Source of the DNA: Sipunculus nudus
Taxonomy: Eukaryota; Annelida; Sipuncula; Golfingiida; Sipunculidae
Reading direction: 5' to 3'
Length of the DNA stretch: 64,000 nucleotides
Assembly (NCBI GenBank): GCA_026874595.1
Contig: CM049309.1
Location: 26,353,033-26,417,032 of the forward strand
Part shown: piece after piece, positions 9,791-19,931 of the stretch
How the letters are laid out: every line of letters starts with the position of its first letter
Numbering within the stretch: the stretch's first letter is position 1
Program-made: the position numbers and the translations under genes
The notes under the pieces: generated by a model
The model's database searches: none
Seen by the model: only the letters and a program-made list of their open reading frames with translations
Told to the model about the DNA's origin: nothing

Positions 9791-10687
9791 AAGTATGAAT
9801 GTAGCTCGCTTGAGGTCATAAAGGTCACGTCATCCATTGATGTGAAACTGTTTAAATGTCCTGATGTCCTGAAGTTAAAATATTTGAGAAGTTAAGAAAT
9901 ATGATATCATTTAATATACATTAAAATTGCATAAGTGTTTATATGATAAAGATTAATCACCCATATAAAAGATATTGGGAATATACTATATATATACTTT
10001 TTTAGTAAAACCATCTGTTTTGAAATCTATATCTGAAGTCGTATTTACGAAGAGTCCAGCGGGGGTGGGGGGTTAGTTCGGGTAGAATATGTGTCATAAT
10101 AAATTTTCATAATATGAATTACATAACTGAAGTATTATTGTGGAAAGAAAGATGTGAAGGGGAAGGATGAGCAAATTTCTCACATAAAGGTCTCCTTTAA
10201 ACGTTAGGGGGGCATGTCTCCCTGCCCCCCCCCCCAAGTCATAATGAAGTGGCATGGCTGAGACCTTTTGTTGTAAGCGTCTTCCTTCAGACATTACACA
10301 AACCGACATGTTGTTTACCCTGTTCGGTATACCCGATATTATATAACCCTAACCCTAGCCCTAAAATAAAATTTTCTGGGAAGGTAAAATACAAACAAGT
10401 GTTTCAGTTTAATTCATATGTTTGGTACACACGGGTTTATATCACCTTTACCCTTAAACAAACTCAAAACAGTTTTCCATGAACAAATAAAAATGGGCTA
10501 GTTGAACCAACACAATGAAATGTTGAACCAACGCAATGAAAACTGCTGAAATTTACCTCGAAGCATTCGGGGCAAACGCACATAGAACGAAATACATACA
10601 ATTTAAGCTGCATCAACGCTTGACATAAAACAGACCAAAGACATTCTTGTCCAAATGAGGGCTTTAGCTAGCATGGCATATTTACGT
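9791..10687. other. AT-rich intergenic sequence with telomere-like hexamers
   Basis: No gene is recognisable. At 10344-10363 there are about three TAACCC-type hexamers (taaccctaaccctagcccta), a very short interstitial telomere-like run. Homopolymer G and C tracts occur at 10060-10075 and 10221-10234. Confidence 0.45.
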
Positions 10688-10852
10688 GTGGCCACACGAT
10701 ACTAACGCGTGGGAATGAGATAATTATCGCGAGGCCACAAGATACTTTCGCGTGGGAACGAGATAATTATCGCATGGGAAGAAAATTATATCTCGTGGGA
10801 ACGAGATAATTATCACGTGGCCACGTGATACTATCGCGTGGGAACGAGATAA
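10688..10852. repeat. Palindromic minisatellite (GAGATAATTATC / GTGGCCAC)
   Basis: Four to five tandem, imperfect units of roughly 40 bp, each combining cgcgtgggaacgagataatt, atcgcg and a gtggccac-type core followed by gatact. Both cores are near-palindromes (gataattatc and gtggccac), so single strands could fold repeatedly. It lies in an otherwise plain AT-rich region with no gene nearby. Confidence 0.7.
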
Positions 10853-11499
10853 AAAATAACTTTGTGCATGTCCTATACGAGCCACCGTACATAGGGGTAA
10901 TATGAGTGTATGGGAAATATGAGCATCCCGGGATAAAAATATTTTGTGAGCGTAAACGTGCTGCTCTCTGCTGTTTTTCTTTTGTGGCAAACGCCCGGAC
11001 GAGGTTGATTACAGCGAAGGCCGAGACGCTTTAAGACTTGCAAATGAAATTTCCTTTAAACCTATTTAAAGCACATTCGCTAAATTGTTGATTTATATTG
11101 AAAGCTTCAATTAGCACATAAGATGCATTACAACTGAAATATACTTTATAACCCCTCACATACAGTGTCTTATTGCTTGTTTTAAAGGGTTATAGTGAAT
11201 TTATATATCGTAACATGATTCAGCCTCATATAAATGTGTAACGTGTCGCTTTGGGGAATATGAGCATGGATGGAATGGGGTTATATGAGCATATGCCTTA
11301 GTGGGTGCCCATGTTTCCCCCTTGCCACAGGAAAAAGCAGTTTATTTGCAAATAAGGGTAAATAGGTTGAATATGTATGTTTAAGACAAATATTTAAGTT
11401 TAAGATATACATAAGACCTTATATATTCACAGTCGCTTGAATTCTTAATTAAGAGAGTTTCAAAAAACGATAAAACACAGGAGAAACAAAATGGCTGTT
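10853..11499. other. AT-rich intergenic sequence
   Basis: No gene recognised. Short reads such as gggaatatgagcat recur (about 10912 and 11257), hinting at an old local duplication, but nothing coding is present. Confidence 0.4.
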
Positions 11500-11534
11500 T
11501 TGCGAGACAATCTGTGGTGAACTGGCTCCTCTTT

Positions 11535-12400
11535 CGGACCATATATAATCACCCCCCAGCTATCATTAGGCAGATACCTATGATGATCAGCAAACGTGTA
11601 TCTGACAACTCCTGCAATAAAGAGCTATTTATGAAAGCCAAACCCATGTATGACAAAGCTTTAGCGAAAAGCGTGTTCTCAGAAAGCTTAAAATATGTTG
11701 AATCCACGGTGAAAAGCAAAAGAAACAGGAAAAGGAAAATAATATGGTTTAATCCACCCTACAGCCGTCATGTAAAAACCAACATTGGCAGACAATTCAT
11801 GAAACTAGTTGAAAAACACTTCCCTCAACATCACAGGTACCACAGGTTATTCAACAGGAACAATTTGAAAATTAGCTATAGCTGTCTACCCAACATGTCT
11901 AACCTGATCAGCAAACATAATATGAAGGTTTTAAATACTGACAATGCTGTGAATGTACCTCAAAAACAATGTAACTGCCGTAAAAAAACGAATGTCCTAT
12001 GAATGGTCAATGTCAGCTGAAATGCATTGTCTATAAGGCAGCAGTTAGAACAGACAATGACGTGAAACACTACATAGAGTGTACTGAAGGTGATTTCAAG
12101 ACAAGATACAATAACCACAAGCAATCCTTTCGGAACAGATCCCACGCTAAAAATACTGAACTGTCTAAACACATTTGGTCACTAAAAGACAACAATATCA
12201 ATTACAAGCTCTCCTGGGAAATATCTGCCAAGGCAGCACCTTACTTCTGTGGGACTAGGAAGTGTGATCTCTGCTCGTCTGAAAAGCTACTTATAGCAAC
12301 GGCCCCTATACCCCCTGCATCATTGTTGAACTCAAGAGCTAAAATTCTCTCCAAGTGCCGCCATCAAAACAAATTCACCCTGAAATATTTTAAAACCTAG
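11535..12400 (+). pseudogene. PLE C-terminal linker and GIY-YIG endonuclease, frameshifted
   Basis: Two overlapping frames make up the C-terminal half of a Penelope-like protein. The first (to 12002) has the linker with HPPAIIRQIPMMISKRVSD, RNRKRKIIWFNPPYSRHVKT and CLPNMSNLISKHN, ending in the Cys motif CNCRKK. The second (from about 11990 to 12400) starts ECPMNGQCQ and contains the GIY-YIG module: KCIVYKAAV (the GIY-equivalent strand), KHYIECTEGDFKTRYNNHKQ (YIG-equivalent plus the conserved Arg), and ELSKHIWSLKDNNINYKLSW. The end has CGTRKCDLCSSEKLLIA. The enzyme nicks DNA to prime reverse transcription. The break is a +1/-1 shift in a run of seven A residues at 11981-11987. RT is absent through 5' truncation. 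The last frame continues to a TAG stop at 12398. Confidence 0.8.
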
Positions 12401-12980
12401 CATTCGTACTAATATTCAGCGTGCCCCCTTAAACCCCCTCCCCCCCCCCCCCCCCAACGAGGATCCGCTGGGCAGACTTACCTGTTCAGGTAGTTCTCTC
12501 ACTGCTTTGCAGTGATGAAGGACATGGCGTTACCACTACATCATGGTGAGTTTACCGAGTGGATTGCATTTGGTATGAGTATAGTATAGTATATTTGCCT
12601 TTTATATCGTATATTTGCCTTGTATATTGTGTATTTTCATAGTATATGTGTATTTTTATCATGTATACTACTGATATGTTCACTGCTTCCAAGACCCTAT
12701 TAGAAATCAGTTCAATATGCTAATTGAGCATCCTGGTATATATCTTTGTATTATATATAACATTTACAACAATAAATAACCTCTTTGCCCTGCCCTGTTA
12801 TGTTCCAGCATCGCACGTGTACCCCGACCAATCCTATTGTGCACCCGAGGACAATAGGATCAGTGTCAGTCTTTCACATGCCACGCCCCCCCCCCCCCGA
12901 CCCGAATCACACAAAGCATAATCTCGTAATCTCGTAAAATCTCGGCTTTTCAAACCACGCCGTTAGCTTCATTCTAACCA

Positions 12981-13036
12981 CATTCACCTGATGAAACAGA
13001 CTGTTGTGAATTAACAGTGTTGTTTTTCTTCAGAGT

Positions 13037-13039
<3 letters not shown>
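12981..13039 (+). ncRNA. Decayed hammerhead motif of the PLE terminus, stem II lost
   Basis: attcac + CTGATGA, then directly AACAG...CTGT and tgtgaat, matches the hammerhead copies at 50616-50663 except that the 16-nt stem II region is missing. Stem I (attcac/gtgaat) is still paired. Without stem II the catalytic core cannot form, so cleavage activity is not expected. The following sequence (cagtgttgtttttcttcaga) also matches the other copies, showing common origin. Confidence 0.6.
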
Positions 13040-13089
<50 letters not shown>

Positions 13090-13092
13090 ATG
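13036..13092. repeat. (TA)n microsatellite at PLE end
   Basis: An AT dinucleotide tract of about 22 units begins exactly where the PLE terminal sequence stops (cagagttaca), then degenerates to tgtatgtatatgtatgtg. Confidence 0.9.
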
Positions 13093-13146
13093 TATGTGTG
13101 TAGCAAATGTCAAGTCGGGAGAATAACCGGCTTGTCTCCCCTGCGT

Positions 13147-13603
13147 AATATTTCTTCTCTTATCCTTTACTATGGCATTGGTGGCATTGTCGTCTTGGTG
13201 ACGCTGTCACCGGGAACTGTTTTAATCTTAAGAGTACCTGATTTGCTCCCCTGAAAAGATATAAATCTGAAATGTTTATATAAAGTTCTATATCATTAAC
13301 GTTTAGATTTATATTTTATAGAGGTCAGAAAAAAAGGCAATATAAATACAATTATCATGTATATAGATCCTCACCATCTCGAGGATTGCCGAAGGTTTCC
13401 GATACAGAACGGCTATGTGGCATAAAACCTTCCCTGACTGTTTTTTGAGAAACCTAAAAGCAACAATAGGACAGGTCGCATGGCATGGGTACCTGGGCGT
13501 GACGTACCCCTACTGACGATCCCGTTAGGGACATCACGTCAGTCAAGCCTCATGTCATGCTATCGACAACACGTCGAATCAGATCTTGTCCACTTTGTTG
13601 CAG
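13147..13603 (+). mobile_element. 3'-end fragment of the gypsy element of 41-49 kb
   Basis: Almost collinear with 48614-49066: both contain ctttactatggcattggtgg, gtcttggtgacgctgtcacc, catctcgaggat and acacgtcgaatcagatc. At 48614 these bases lie at the end of the pol region and in the 3' LTR, so this is a 5'-truncated copy of the same family, not a solo LTR. The match stops at 13603 in ttgcag, where gtaggtaaaat follows, a splice-donor-like junction. Confidence 0.75.
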
Positions 13604-15247
13604 GTAGGTAAAATATTGTAGATAGATGCCAAAGTGTATAATTAATAATATTAATATTTTTCTATCTGGGTGCTTTAATTATATATACTTGTAATATTAT
13701 CCATATTACTACGGGACCCCTGAACCTTCGACCTCAGGCTCTTTGGTTGCACTGGAAACCCCCAGAATATATTCCTTTAAATCTTTAAAAAGGGACCCAA
13801 ACCACAAGCCAATATGCCATATTATTTCTGACCTCCAAAAGAGCATTTCTACGTGTACAGATAATTTTCACGTGTCTAGATCATCTCCACGTATCCAGAC
13901 AGAATTCCACGTGCCAATAAACGAATTATTTCTGTACCGGTACATCTAACATCCGTTACTTCCATCTATCCATCCTTTATTTTCCTCCCCACTCCTAAGG
14001 CAGCAGCAATGTTTAAAAATTAGCTTGAAAATGCATAGAATGTGTAAAGAGAATTTAAAATATGACAAAACCTAATGTAATAAATCATTACTAATTTAAT
14101 CATTATATAAAATTATATTTTCTTTTATAAAATAAGAAAATGGTTCTACAGCATAAATATGAGTAAAGAGAAAATGGTTCTACAGCAACAGCCTTCTCTC
14201 AAACAAACGCAGACGTTATGACTATAACCGTGCTGCCGTCTATCGGTGGATGCATGCACTAATTCGAGCTAACCCATAACACCCCCTCCCCCCCTTCCTC
14301 TCTCTCTTATTTTTGACAACTTGTATTACCACGAAATGTTAGCGAGATGAACCAGGAATTCCTACAAACGTTCATAAACCTCCCATAAACGTATTTTAAA
14401 CTTAAACCAGTTAGCATTGTGACACAACTCACTGTGGAAATATTGCCAAGTTACTTTCAACCTTAAAAATCTGATCCTTTGCATTAAAAGTACGATCCTA
14501 TGCATTAAAATTACCAGTACCACTGATCATTTACCATTTTATGACTCCCATGCAGTAACTTTCCACTTAATTATTGATTTTGAACCTCGCCTGTGATAGT
14601 CCTGTTGCAAAATTCACGTTAAATTCATACACATCTTTCACCAAGCATTCTGCGCCTGTCCATGTTGATGATTCGTCACCGGGAACCACCTGTGTACGCG
14701 CGGCGGCCCATTGTTCTGACTCGCTGTTCCATTTATTAACCGTTTTCCTTTTATAACACAAATAAGTCCTTCTATTTATTATGTTAAGAAGTAATGTCAA
14801 TATGTGTGATCAACCAAAGATATCCCATACCTACAAGTAAATAAATATATACCGAGGTAGATTTTTTTGAATTTCCTAGGGGAGATAAACAACCATTATC
14901 CGTCCCGCCAAATATAGTGGGATACCCCCTTCCCTCTTCCATCATAGACTCCCAGAAAATAATCACCCTGAACGTTTAACTTAGAAATATACTGCACCCT
15001 TTGGTTATAATCATATTTATTGAATGGTAAAAACTCGTAATGATAACAGAATTACTTTTAATGATAACAATATGATACATCCTGTACTAATAATACTTGG
15101 CGTAGATGTTTCACATTTGTGTACTTTCTTAATATATGTTATTATAGATAGGAGATACAAACGAAGTGAAATCCTAAGTGTGTTGTTTGTGTATAGTTGT
15201 ACACGAACATAATTTAACTTGTGTATGTATATTAAGATGTAAACAAA
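13604..15247. other. Unassigned AT-rich sequence between two LTR fragments
   Basis: No gene recognised. Small repeats occur: an acgtg-(t/c)-agat motif three times at 13849-13918, and agaaaatggttctacagca twice, 33 bp apart, at 14136-14188. A GC-richer island at 14655-14730 shows no recognisable product. The segment 13604-15572 is bracketed by about 70-bp direct repeats (13533-13603 and 15573-15644). Confidence 0.4.
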
Positions 15248-15405
15248 TATAAACAAGACGAAAGATAGTATGAGATTGATAGACATGTATAAACAAGATG
15301 TAAGATTGTATGCGATTAAGAGTTTATATGTATAAACAAAATGTAAGATTGTATGCGATTATGAGTTGATATGTATAAACAAGATGTAAGATAGTGTAAG
15401 ATAAG
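15248..15405. repeat. Tandem repeat, about 50-bp unit, 3-4 copies
   Basis: Units begin (g)tataaacaagatgtaagat and continue tgtatgcgattaagagttta. Three good copies at roughly 15288, 15336 and 15372 are preceded by a degenerate one at 15250. The reading is AT-rich and non-coding. Confidence 0.75.
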
Positions 15406-15572
15406 GAGTTGTGTAAAAGACATGTAAAATAATATGGTGATATAATAACATGAAGATTTCAGGTAAACATACATAAATGAATACCTTGTGTACTTGTTGC
15501 AGATATATAAATTGCATTTGAGTACATTTATATACATTATAATAAGCAGTCCAATATTTGTAAACAATATAT

Positions 15573-15735
15573 GATCACGTAAGTCCTGCCTCATGTCATG
15601 CTGTCGACAACACGTCGAATCAGATCTTGTCTACTTTGTTGCAGAATAAACCAGTGTCTGTGTCAGCAGCATATCGTTTATACCATTTTGTGTGTGTGTG
15701 CGAGTGGACTACGGACCCTGCCTTACCGCCCGCCC
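15573..15735 (+). mobile_element. Second LTR fragment of the 41-49 kb gypsy family
   Basis: Matches the distal part of the 3' LTR at 48994-49160: cctcatgtcatgct, acacgtcgaatcagatc, aataaaccagtgtc and gtggactacggac...ccgcccgcc. Its first 70 bp repeat the end of the fragment at 13147-13603, as if the original LTR had been split by an insertion with sequence duplication, or two partial copies had landed close together. aataaa at 15646 is the likely LTR polyadenylation signal. Confidence 0.75.
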
Positions 15736-16295
15736 GGATTCGATATCGCGGCTGGACACGGACACTCCAGATAGACTTCCGGTCGGACGCACTGTCATGG
15801 ATGGGCCTCCAGTCCTTGGGCCCCGGGCACTCATGAGACGGCCTGCTTAATTTGTATGGGCCTGCTATAACTGACGTTTTGTTTGCGGTTAGTGTGTCAC
15901 ACTGAACATGATAGTTTATTGACGTCACTCTTGTTTAAGTGACAGTTGTTTGCGTGGATGTTCCGTCGCAGCAGAAGCCAGCACAAGAAAATTCACTGCA
16001 TAAATAAAAACTTCTCCGGAGTTATTCATTTCTACGTAAACTTTTGAAGTGAATCGCGCCTCAGAATTTCTTTGTCAAAGAAAATTTGATGGACTTTACT
16101 TTCCGGTCAGTCACTCTTGCGGTACTCTCAGCTGGGTAACAGTGCCGGCCGTGTACCCAGGACACCAAAGAGAACTGTGGAGACTGAACGTTAATGTGAA
16201 TCCAGCGTGATCCTCTACTTCGGTGACCAGCTGTGACATTTGATACAGATAAATTTATTATTAGCACATGGGTCACCAGTAGTTAAGGCCCCGCT
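15736..16295. other. Unassigned sequence
   Basis: A moderately GC-rich stretch (15736-15840) followed by ordinary AT-rich DNA. No domain is recognisable in either strand. A perfect short hairpin, cccgctt-gac-aagcggg, lies at 16288-16304. Confidence 0.4.
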
Positions 16296-16299
16296 TGAC

Positions 16300-16770
16300 A
16301 AGCGGGTGCCCTATACCCAGACAGCAGCCCCAAACGGGCCTCATATGTGGTTGTCATGGGCTAGCCCAGTGGGCTAGACATGGCAAGCCACATGGGATCC
16401 CATGAAAATTGCACCCATTGCCCTAATGGGATCCCACGTGGGTAGCACATGAGCTGACACATGGGCATGACATGGGCCCCACATGGGCTCCTCTGGTACT
16501 GACAATGCTTTCCTTCTTACACATGGGCCCCTCAAGGGGCCCTCTTGGACTAAGGAAATACTTTCATTCTCACACGTGGGTCCCACATGGGACCCATCAG
16601 TAATCACCCCACTCACACAAGGGCTCCATATGGGCCCCTACTCTACTGACTCTCTGTCACACATGGGCTCCACATGGGCCCCTTCTGTTCTGACCACCTC
16701 TCACACATGGGCTACTAATGGGCCCCTACTGTACTGATTTCCTCTCACATATAGGTTCCACATGTCCTTG
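16300..16770. repeat. CATGGGCCC-rich degenerate tandem array, copy 1
   Basis: Repeated acatgggctccacatgggcc-type words occur about every 55-65 bp (clear ones near 16480, 16525, 16580, 16625, 16660 and 16710), separated by unrelated spacers ending in cac(t)ctcacac. The words are near-palindromic (catggg/cccatg, gggccc). A second array of the same character is at 29820-30375. Long open frames on both strands here (16374-16737) are a by-product of the repeat and not genes. Confidence 0.7.
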
Positions 16771-17424
16771 TTGTACCCACTCTCTTCTTTGAGCCTCTTT
16801 ATCATCTTCATGGTATGGCTAACACAATGATGATGGTTCCTTGTTTCTGATTCTTAAGTTGACCTCAAATTAAAATGAAATTATAACAACAACAAACCAA
16901 TATATCAGAGATGATTATGTTTGTTCATCATACTCTCAAACATTTACTTTATTTTTCTGTCCCTTGAATTCATCAGTTACATTTGTAATAGATTGTTAAT
17001 GTTGCTCTGCGTTATCAATCATGTTTGGTCATTCATACGGCCTGCACCTGAAATAACAAGATAGAAGTATCTGATTGTATTATCAAAGTTTAAAACTTTG
17101 TTTTAAATTCCTGCAAATTACAGTCAATCAATAAAATATTCAAGTAACCGTTACAAAATTAGACTAATTTATACACACCAGCCACATAAGCCCTTGGTAT
17201 TCAGAGAAATCAAGATATTAAGAGATTATTTAATCATAAACGTATGTATATTTGAAATAATAAAAATATTACAATTGCATGAATAATAATATAAGGACTA
17301 TATATTCTCTGTGTGGTGGCATGGTCCATGTACTTCACATTGTTCACAATTTACGACCTCTTCATAACCTTTTTTTTTATTAAAAAGTGACAGAGTTTAC
17401 GTTGTATTTTGAAACAATGTATTT
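16771..17424. other. AT-rich intergenic sequence
   Basis: No gene, RNA or repeat recognised by eye. Confidence 0.4.
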
Positions 17425-17925
17425 CGCGTTTCTGCTAGTGCTGGACTAGTTTACATATGGGTGAAAAATTAAGTTAAATTTGAAAAAATATGACAAACAG
17501 AAACAGGTTTTTATCTATATGCACGAGGGCAAAAATCTTACTGGATCAAATGATATTAAAGAAGATATGTCTGAAATAATGTGTACAATAGAAAATCACC
17601 GAATGTAGTCTGTTAGCCATATTTGATTTTGAGCAAGTCTGTAGGTCTGGAGTCCTCATAGGCACCAATGATCCCTGTGAAATTGGGAAAGCTGCAGTAG
17701 GTTGTTGTTGAGTTATCGAGTGCAAAAGAAAATCAGCGATCAGGCTGTGGCAAACTTATTGGAATTCCAACAGGTCTGTAATTCAATAGGCCTGGAGCCC
17801 TCATATGTGTCAACTTTTCCTGTAAATTTGGGAAAGCTGAAAAATGTTGTTGTTGTGTTATCGCGCCCGAAAGAAAATCAGCGATCGGCTGTGGCGGCCA
17901 TATTGAAATTCGTATTAGGATCAAA
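17425..17925 (-). repeat. Dispersed repeat with about 143-bp tandem core, copy A
   Basis: Reverse complement of the repeat at 40224-41310. 17425-17640 matches the unique end of copy B (aaaacctgtttctgtttgtc, gatccagtagaattttt, and tcagacatatcttctttaat on the minus strand). 17640-17925 holds about two tandem units, recognisable on the plus strand by ttgttgttgagttatcg, aaagaaaatcagcgatc and gcggccatattg. Copy B has about seven units, so the core varies in copy number between insertions. No protein is encoded. Confidence 0.8.
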
Positions 17926-18229
17926 GTTTTTAAGTGTGGACTATGTAGTGGTAAATAGTGGTATAATTAGGGGATAGATAATGAATAATTGTTGTTTTGT
18001 GAAAAGAAGGGGCCTTTCATATAATGACAACCAATGTGAACTGACCGACTAAGTACTCATTGCATTACATTAGAAGTACTTGAAATTTAGTTCTCATAGG
18101 TACTCCTACATAACAGCTATGTTTTAGTGCAATAATCATTGTTACAGCAGCAAAAAAACAAACAAACTGATTTTCAGCCAACTGTGTGTTGTCATCCAGC
18201 AGTAACATACATACCATGCAAATAGAAAT

Positions 18230-18284
18230 CAGGCATTTCGTGTAATGACTGAGCCATAAAACCAGTCATTACACAGAATGCCTG
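18230..18284. repeat. Inverted repeat (22-bp arms, 11-nt loop)
   Basis: caggcatttcgtgtaatgac(tg) at 18230-18251 pairs with cagtcattacacagaatgcc(tg) at 18263-18284 with two mismatches. A third, partial version (gaatgcctgagtgaatcagt) follows at 18303-18333. It may be a small foldback element or MITE remnant. Confidence 0.65.
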
Positions 18285-18474
18285 AAAATTTTAGTAATTT
18301 CTTGAATGCCTGAGTGAATCAGTCATTACATGTAATCTATAGTTAAGCAGATGAATATAGCTAGCTTTAAATATTTATCACTTATCATGTCTTTTTGTAA
18401 AGATTTGTCATAGCGTATGAACTCTGTGTTGGAGAGTTTTGGGCCCTCATGCAATTCTACTGCTAAAATTCTTA

Positions 18475-18653
18475 CCTCTGACGACTACCAGGGGTTATAA
18501 GGTAGAGACTGCCACTTTCTTGGTCAGTGTCACAAATGGCTTCAGGTTCGCCGTATATGGTGTTGTTGGGGACCGATTGTTGCGGTGTTGAAAGAAATAA
18601 TCCTCCCAAAATTGTCTTTCTACTTGGTTCACTCCTTATAAGTAAGTTTTAGC
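18475..18653 (-). other. Possible exon, unknown gene
   Basis: On the minus strand a strong 3' splice site (ttttattttatttcag) ends at 18654 and a donor (cagag|gtaaga) lies at 18474. The enclosed 179 nt is less AT-rich than its surroundings and one frame is open for most of its length (TPQQSVPNNTIYGEPEAICD). All three frames meet a stop near the acceptor end, so if it is an exon it is untranslated, uses an internal acceptor, or is decayed. Product unknown. Confidence 0.25.
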
Positions 18654-18659
18654 TCTGAA

Positions 18660-19425
18660 ATAAAATAAAATTACAGGGTCACATGGTTAATTGTCACAAA
18701 AAAATTTGAAAAAAAAGGAACAGGTGTTATCAAATATCCTATATGGACCCGGAATTAAATGTAGACACTGTATTATAATTTTTGAAAGAAAAAGAGTGTT
18801 AGTTCGGCATTCACTGAAAACACCATTGCTAAACAATTTAATGAAAGCGACTGATGTTCATATATATTTGTTTTTCTAATTCATTTGTAATCTAGCAACT
18901 AAGATAAATTTACATGAAATACAGTCATTAATATAGTGATTAATGTCCATTATAATATATGTTTGTTTGCAATAGAAATCATAACTGTTGCATGCATGAT
19001 ATATATGTCAACTTAAACTTTAACTTTATATCCTTTTTAACTGTAAAAAAATGTAATATTTGTAAATCAATCTCTTATAACTTCTTCTATAAACATATGG
19101 TTAATATACATTTATTGTAAAAATTTAATATTAAGACATGCACCAGCATCACTGGGAATGATCGCTTCCACATATTTATTATTTATTATTTATGTCATTA
19201 TATTCTTTGTCACTAAACATGACTACTCAACATATGTAAAATCATGTGGTCTGGTGGTCCTCTGCAAAAATCAGTTTGTGTATTCTTCACACAAGATTTA
19301 TACTAAACAGTTAACTTATTCATCGCCTGCCATAATCAAAATAATTTATGGATACGTTACATATACACAATATGTTAACCACTAGACAGCTTACCCGGGA
19401 ATTTTTTATGCTCTTTTATGTTATG
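18660..19425. other. AT-rich intergenic or intronic sequence
   Basis: Nothing coding recognised; if the flanking putative exons are real this would be an intron on the minus strand. Confidence 0.35.
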
Positions 19426-19426
19426 C

Positions 19427-19551
19427 TGGTGTTCTCCTCTTTCTTCATGAGCGGCCTCATTATTCTTATGTTTTTCTTCACATCCATCTCCAACTTTGCC
19501 TTCATCTCAAAAGGCTTCACAGCATTGATGCCTAGGAGACATCTACAAATG
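19427..19551 (-). other. Possible terminal exon, unknown gene
   Basis: The minus strand has an acceptor-like aaactcatttgtag just before 19551, then an open frame reading CLLGINAVKPFEMKAKLEMD and VKKNIRIMRPLMKKEENTSI before a stop (taa) at about 19427. The amino-acid composition (Lys/Met/Glu, helical) and codon use look more like real protein than the surrounding T-rich DNA. It does not join in frame with the donor at 20639, since that junction would create a stop, so at least one more exon would be needed. I do not recognise the product. Confidence 0.3.
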
Positions 19552-19650
19552 AGTTTTCTTTAAGAGAATAATACTTTGGTATAAATGTAGATATCATAAA
19601 TCCAGTGTATATGTATTTGTTCTCAAATTCATCGTAAATATTAAACTTTA

Positions 19651-19657
19651 CATATAT

Positions 19658-19724
<67 letters not shown>

Positions 19725-19892
19725 TAGAGCGAAAGTAAAGATAAACAGTATTATTTAGAGCGAAAGTAAAGATAAAGAGTGACGCCTTTTAGATAGACTA
19801 ACTAGTTTATTAACAAACAGTCTATCTAAAAGGCGTCACTGTTTATCTTAACTTTCGCTTTAACTACAGACTAACACGGCTATACCACTTAT

Positions 19893-19931
<39 letters not shown>
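19651..19931. repeat. Palindrome flanked by (TA)n tracts, PLE-terminus-like
   Basis: TA tracts at 19651-19720 and 19885-19931 enclose a palindrome: 19759-19799 (agcgaaagtaaagataaaga...) pairs with 19819-19859 (...gtttatcttaactttcgct), 41-bp arms with two mismatches and a 19-nt loop. The left side also has a 31-bp tandem duplication (attatttagagcgaaagtaa) at 19719-19770. The sequence after the right arm, taactacagactaacacggc, resembles the terminal region of PLEs from invertebrates, an attribution from memory. No hammerhead core is visible here. Confidence 0.65.

Larger units (their letters stand above)
11500..13039 (+). mobile_element. Penelope-like element, 5'-truncated
   Basis: The 3' part of a PLE: the end of the ORF with GIY-YIG endonuclease (about 11535-12400), a 3' untranslated region with C-homopolymers (12434-12457, 12886-12899), and a terminal segment containing a hammerhead-like motif (12981-13039) that abuts a (TA)n tract. 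The RT domain is missing. PLEs are known to carry hammerhead motifs in their terminal repeats and often to end in AT-rich targets. The left boundary is approximate. Confidence 0.75.

Noticed and set aside
10344-10363. Interstitial telomere TAACCC repeats
   Set aside because: Only about three imperfect hexamers; too short to argue for a fusion site or telomerase-mediated repair.
15736-15840. Possible exon in a GC-richer island after the LTR fragment
   Set aside because: No splice borders or recognisable product; it is contiguous with repeat sequence.
16374-16737. Overlapping open frames on both strands with GP/S/T-rich products
   Set aside because: They exist because the CATGGGCCC repeat units are free of stops; the products are only translated repeat.
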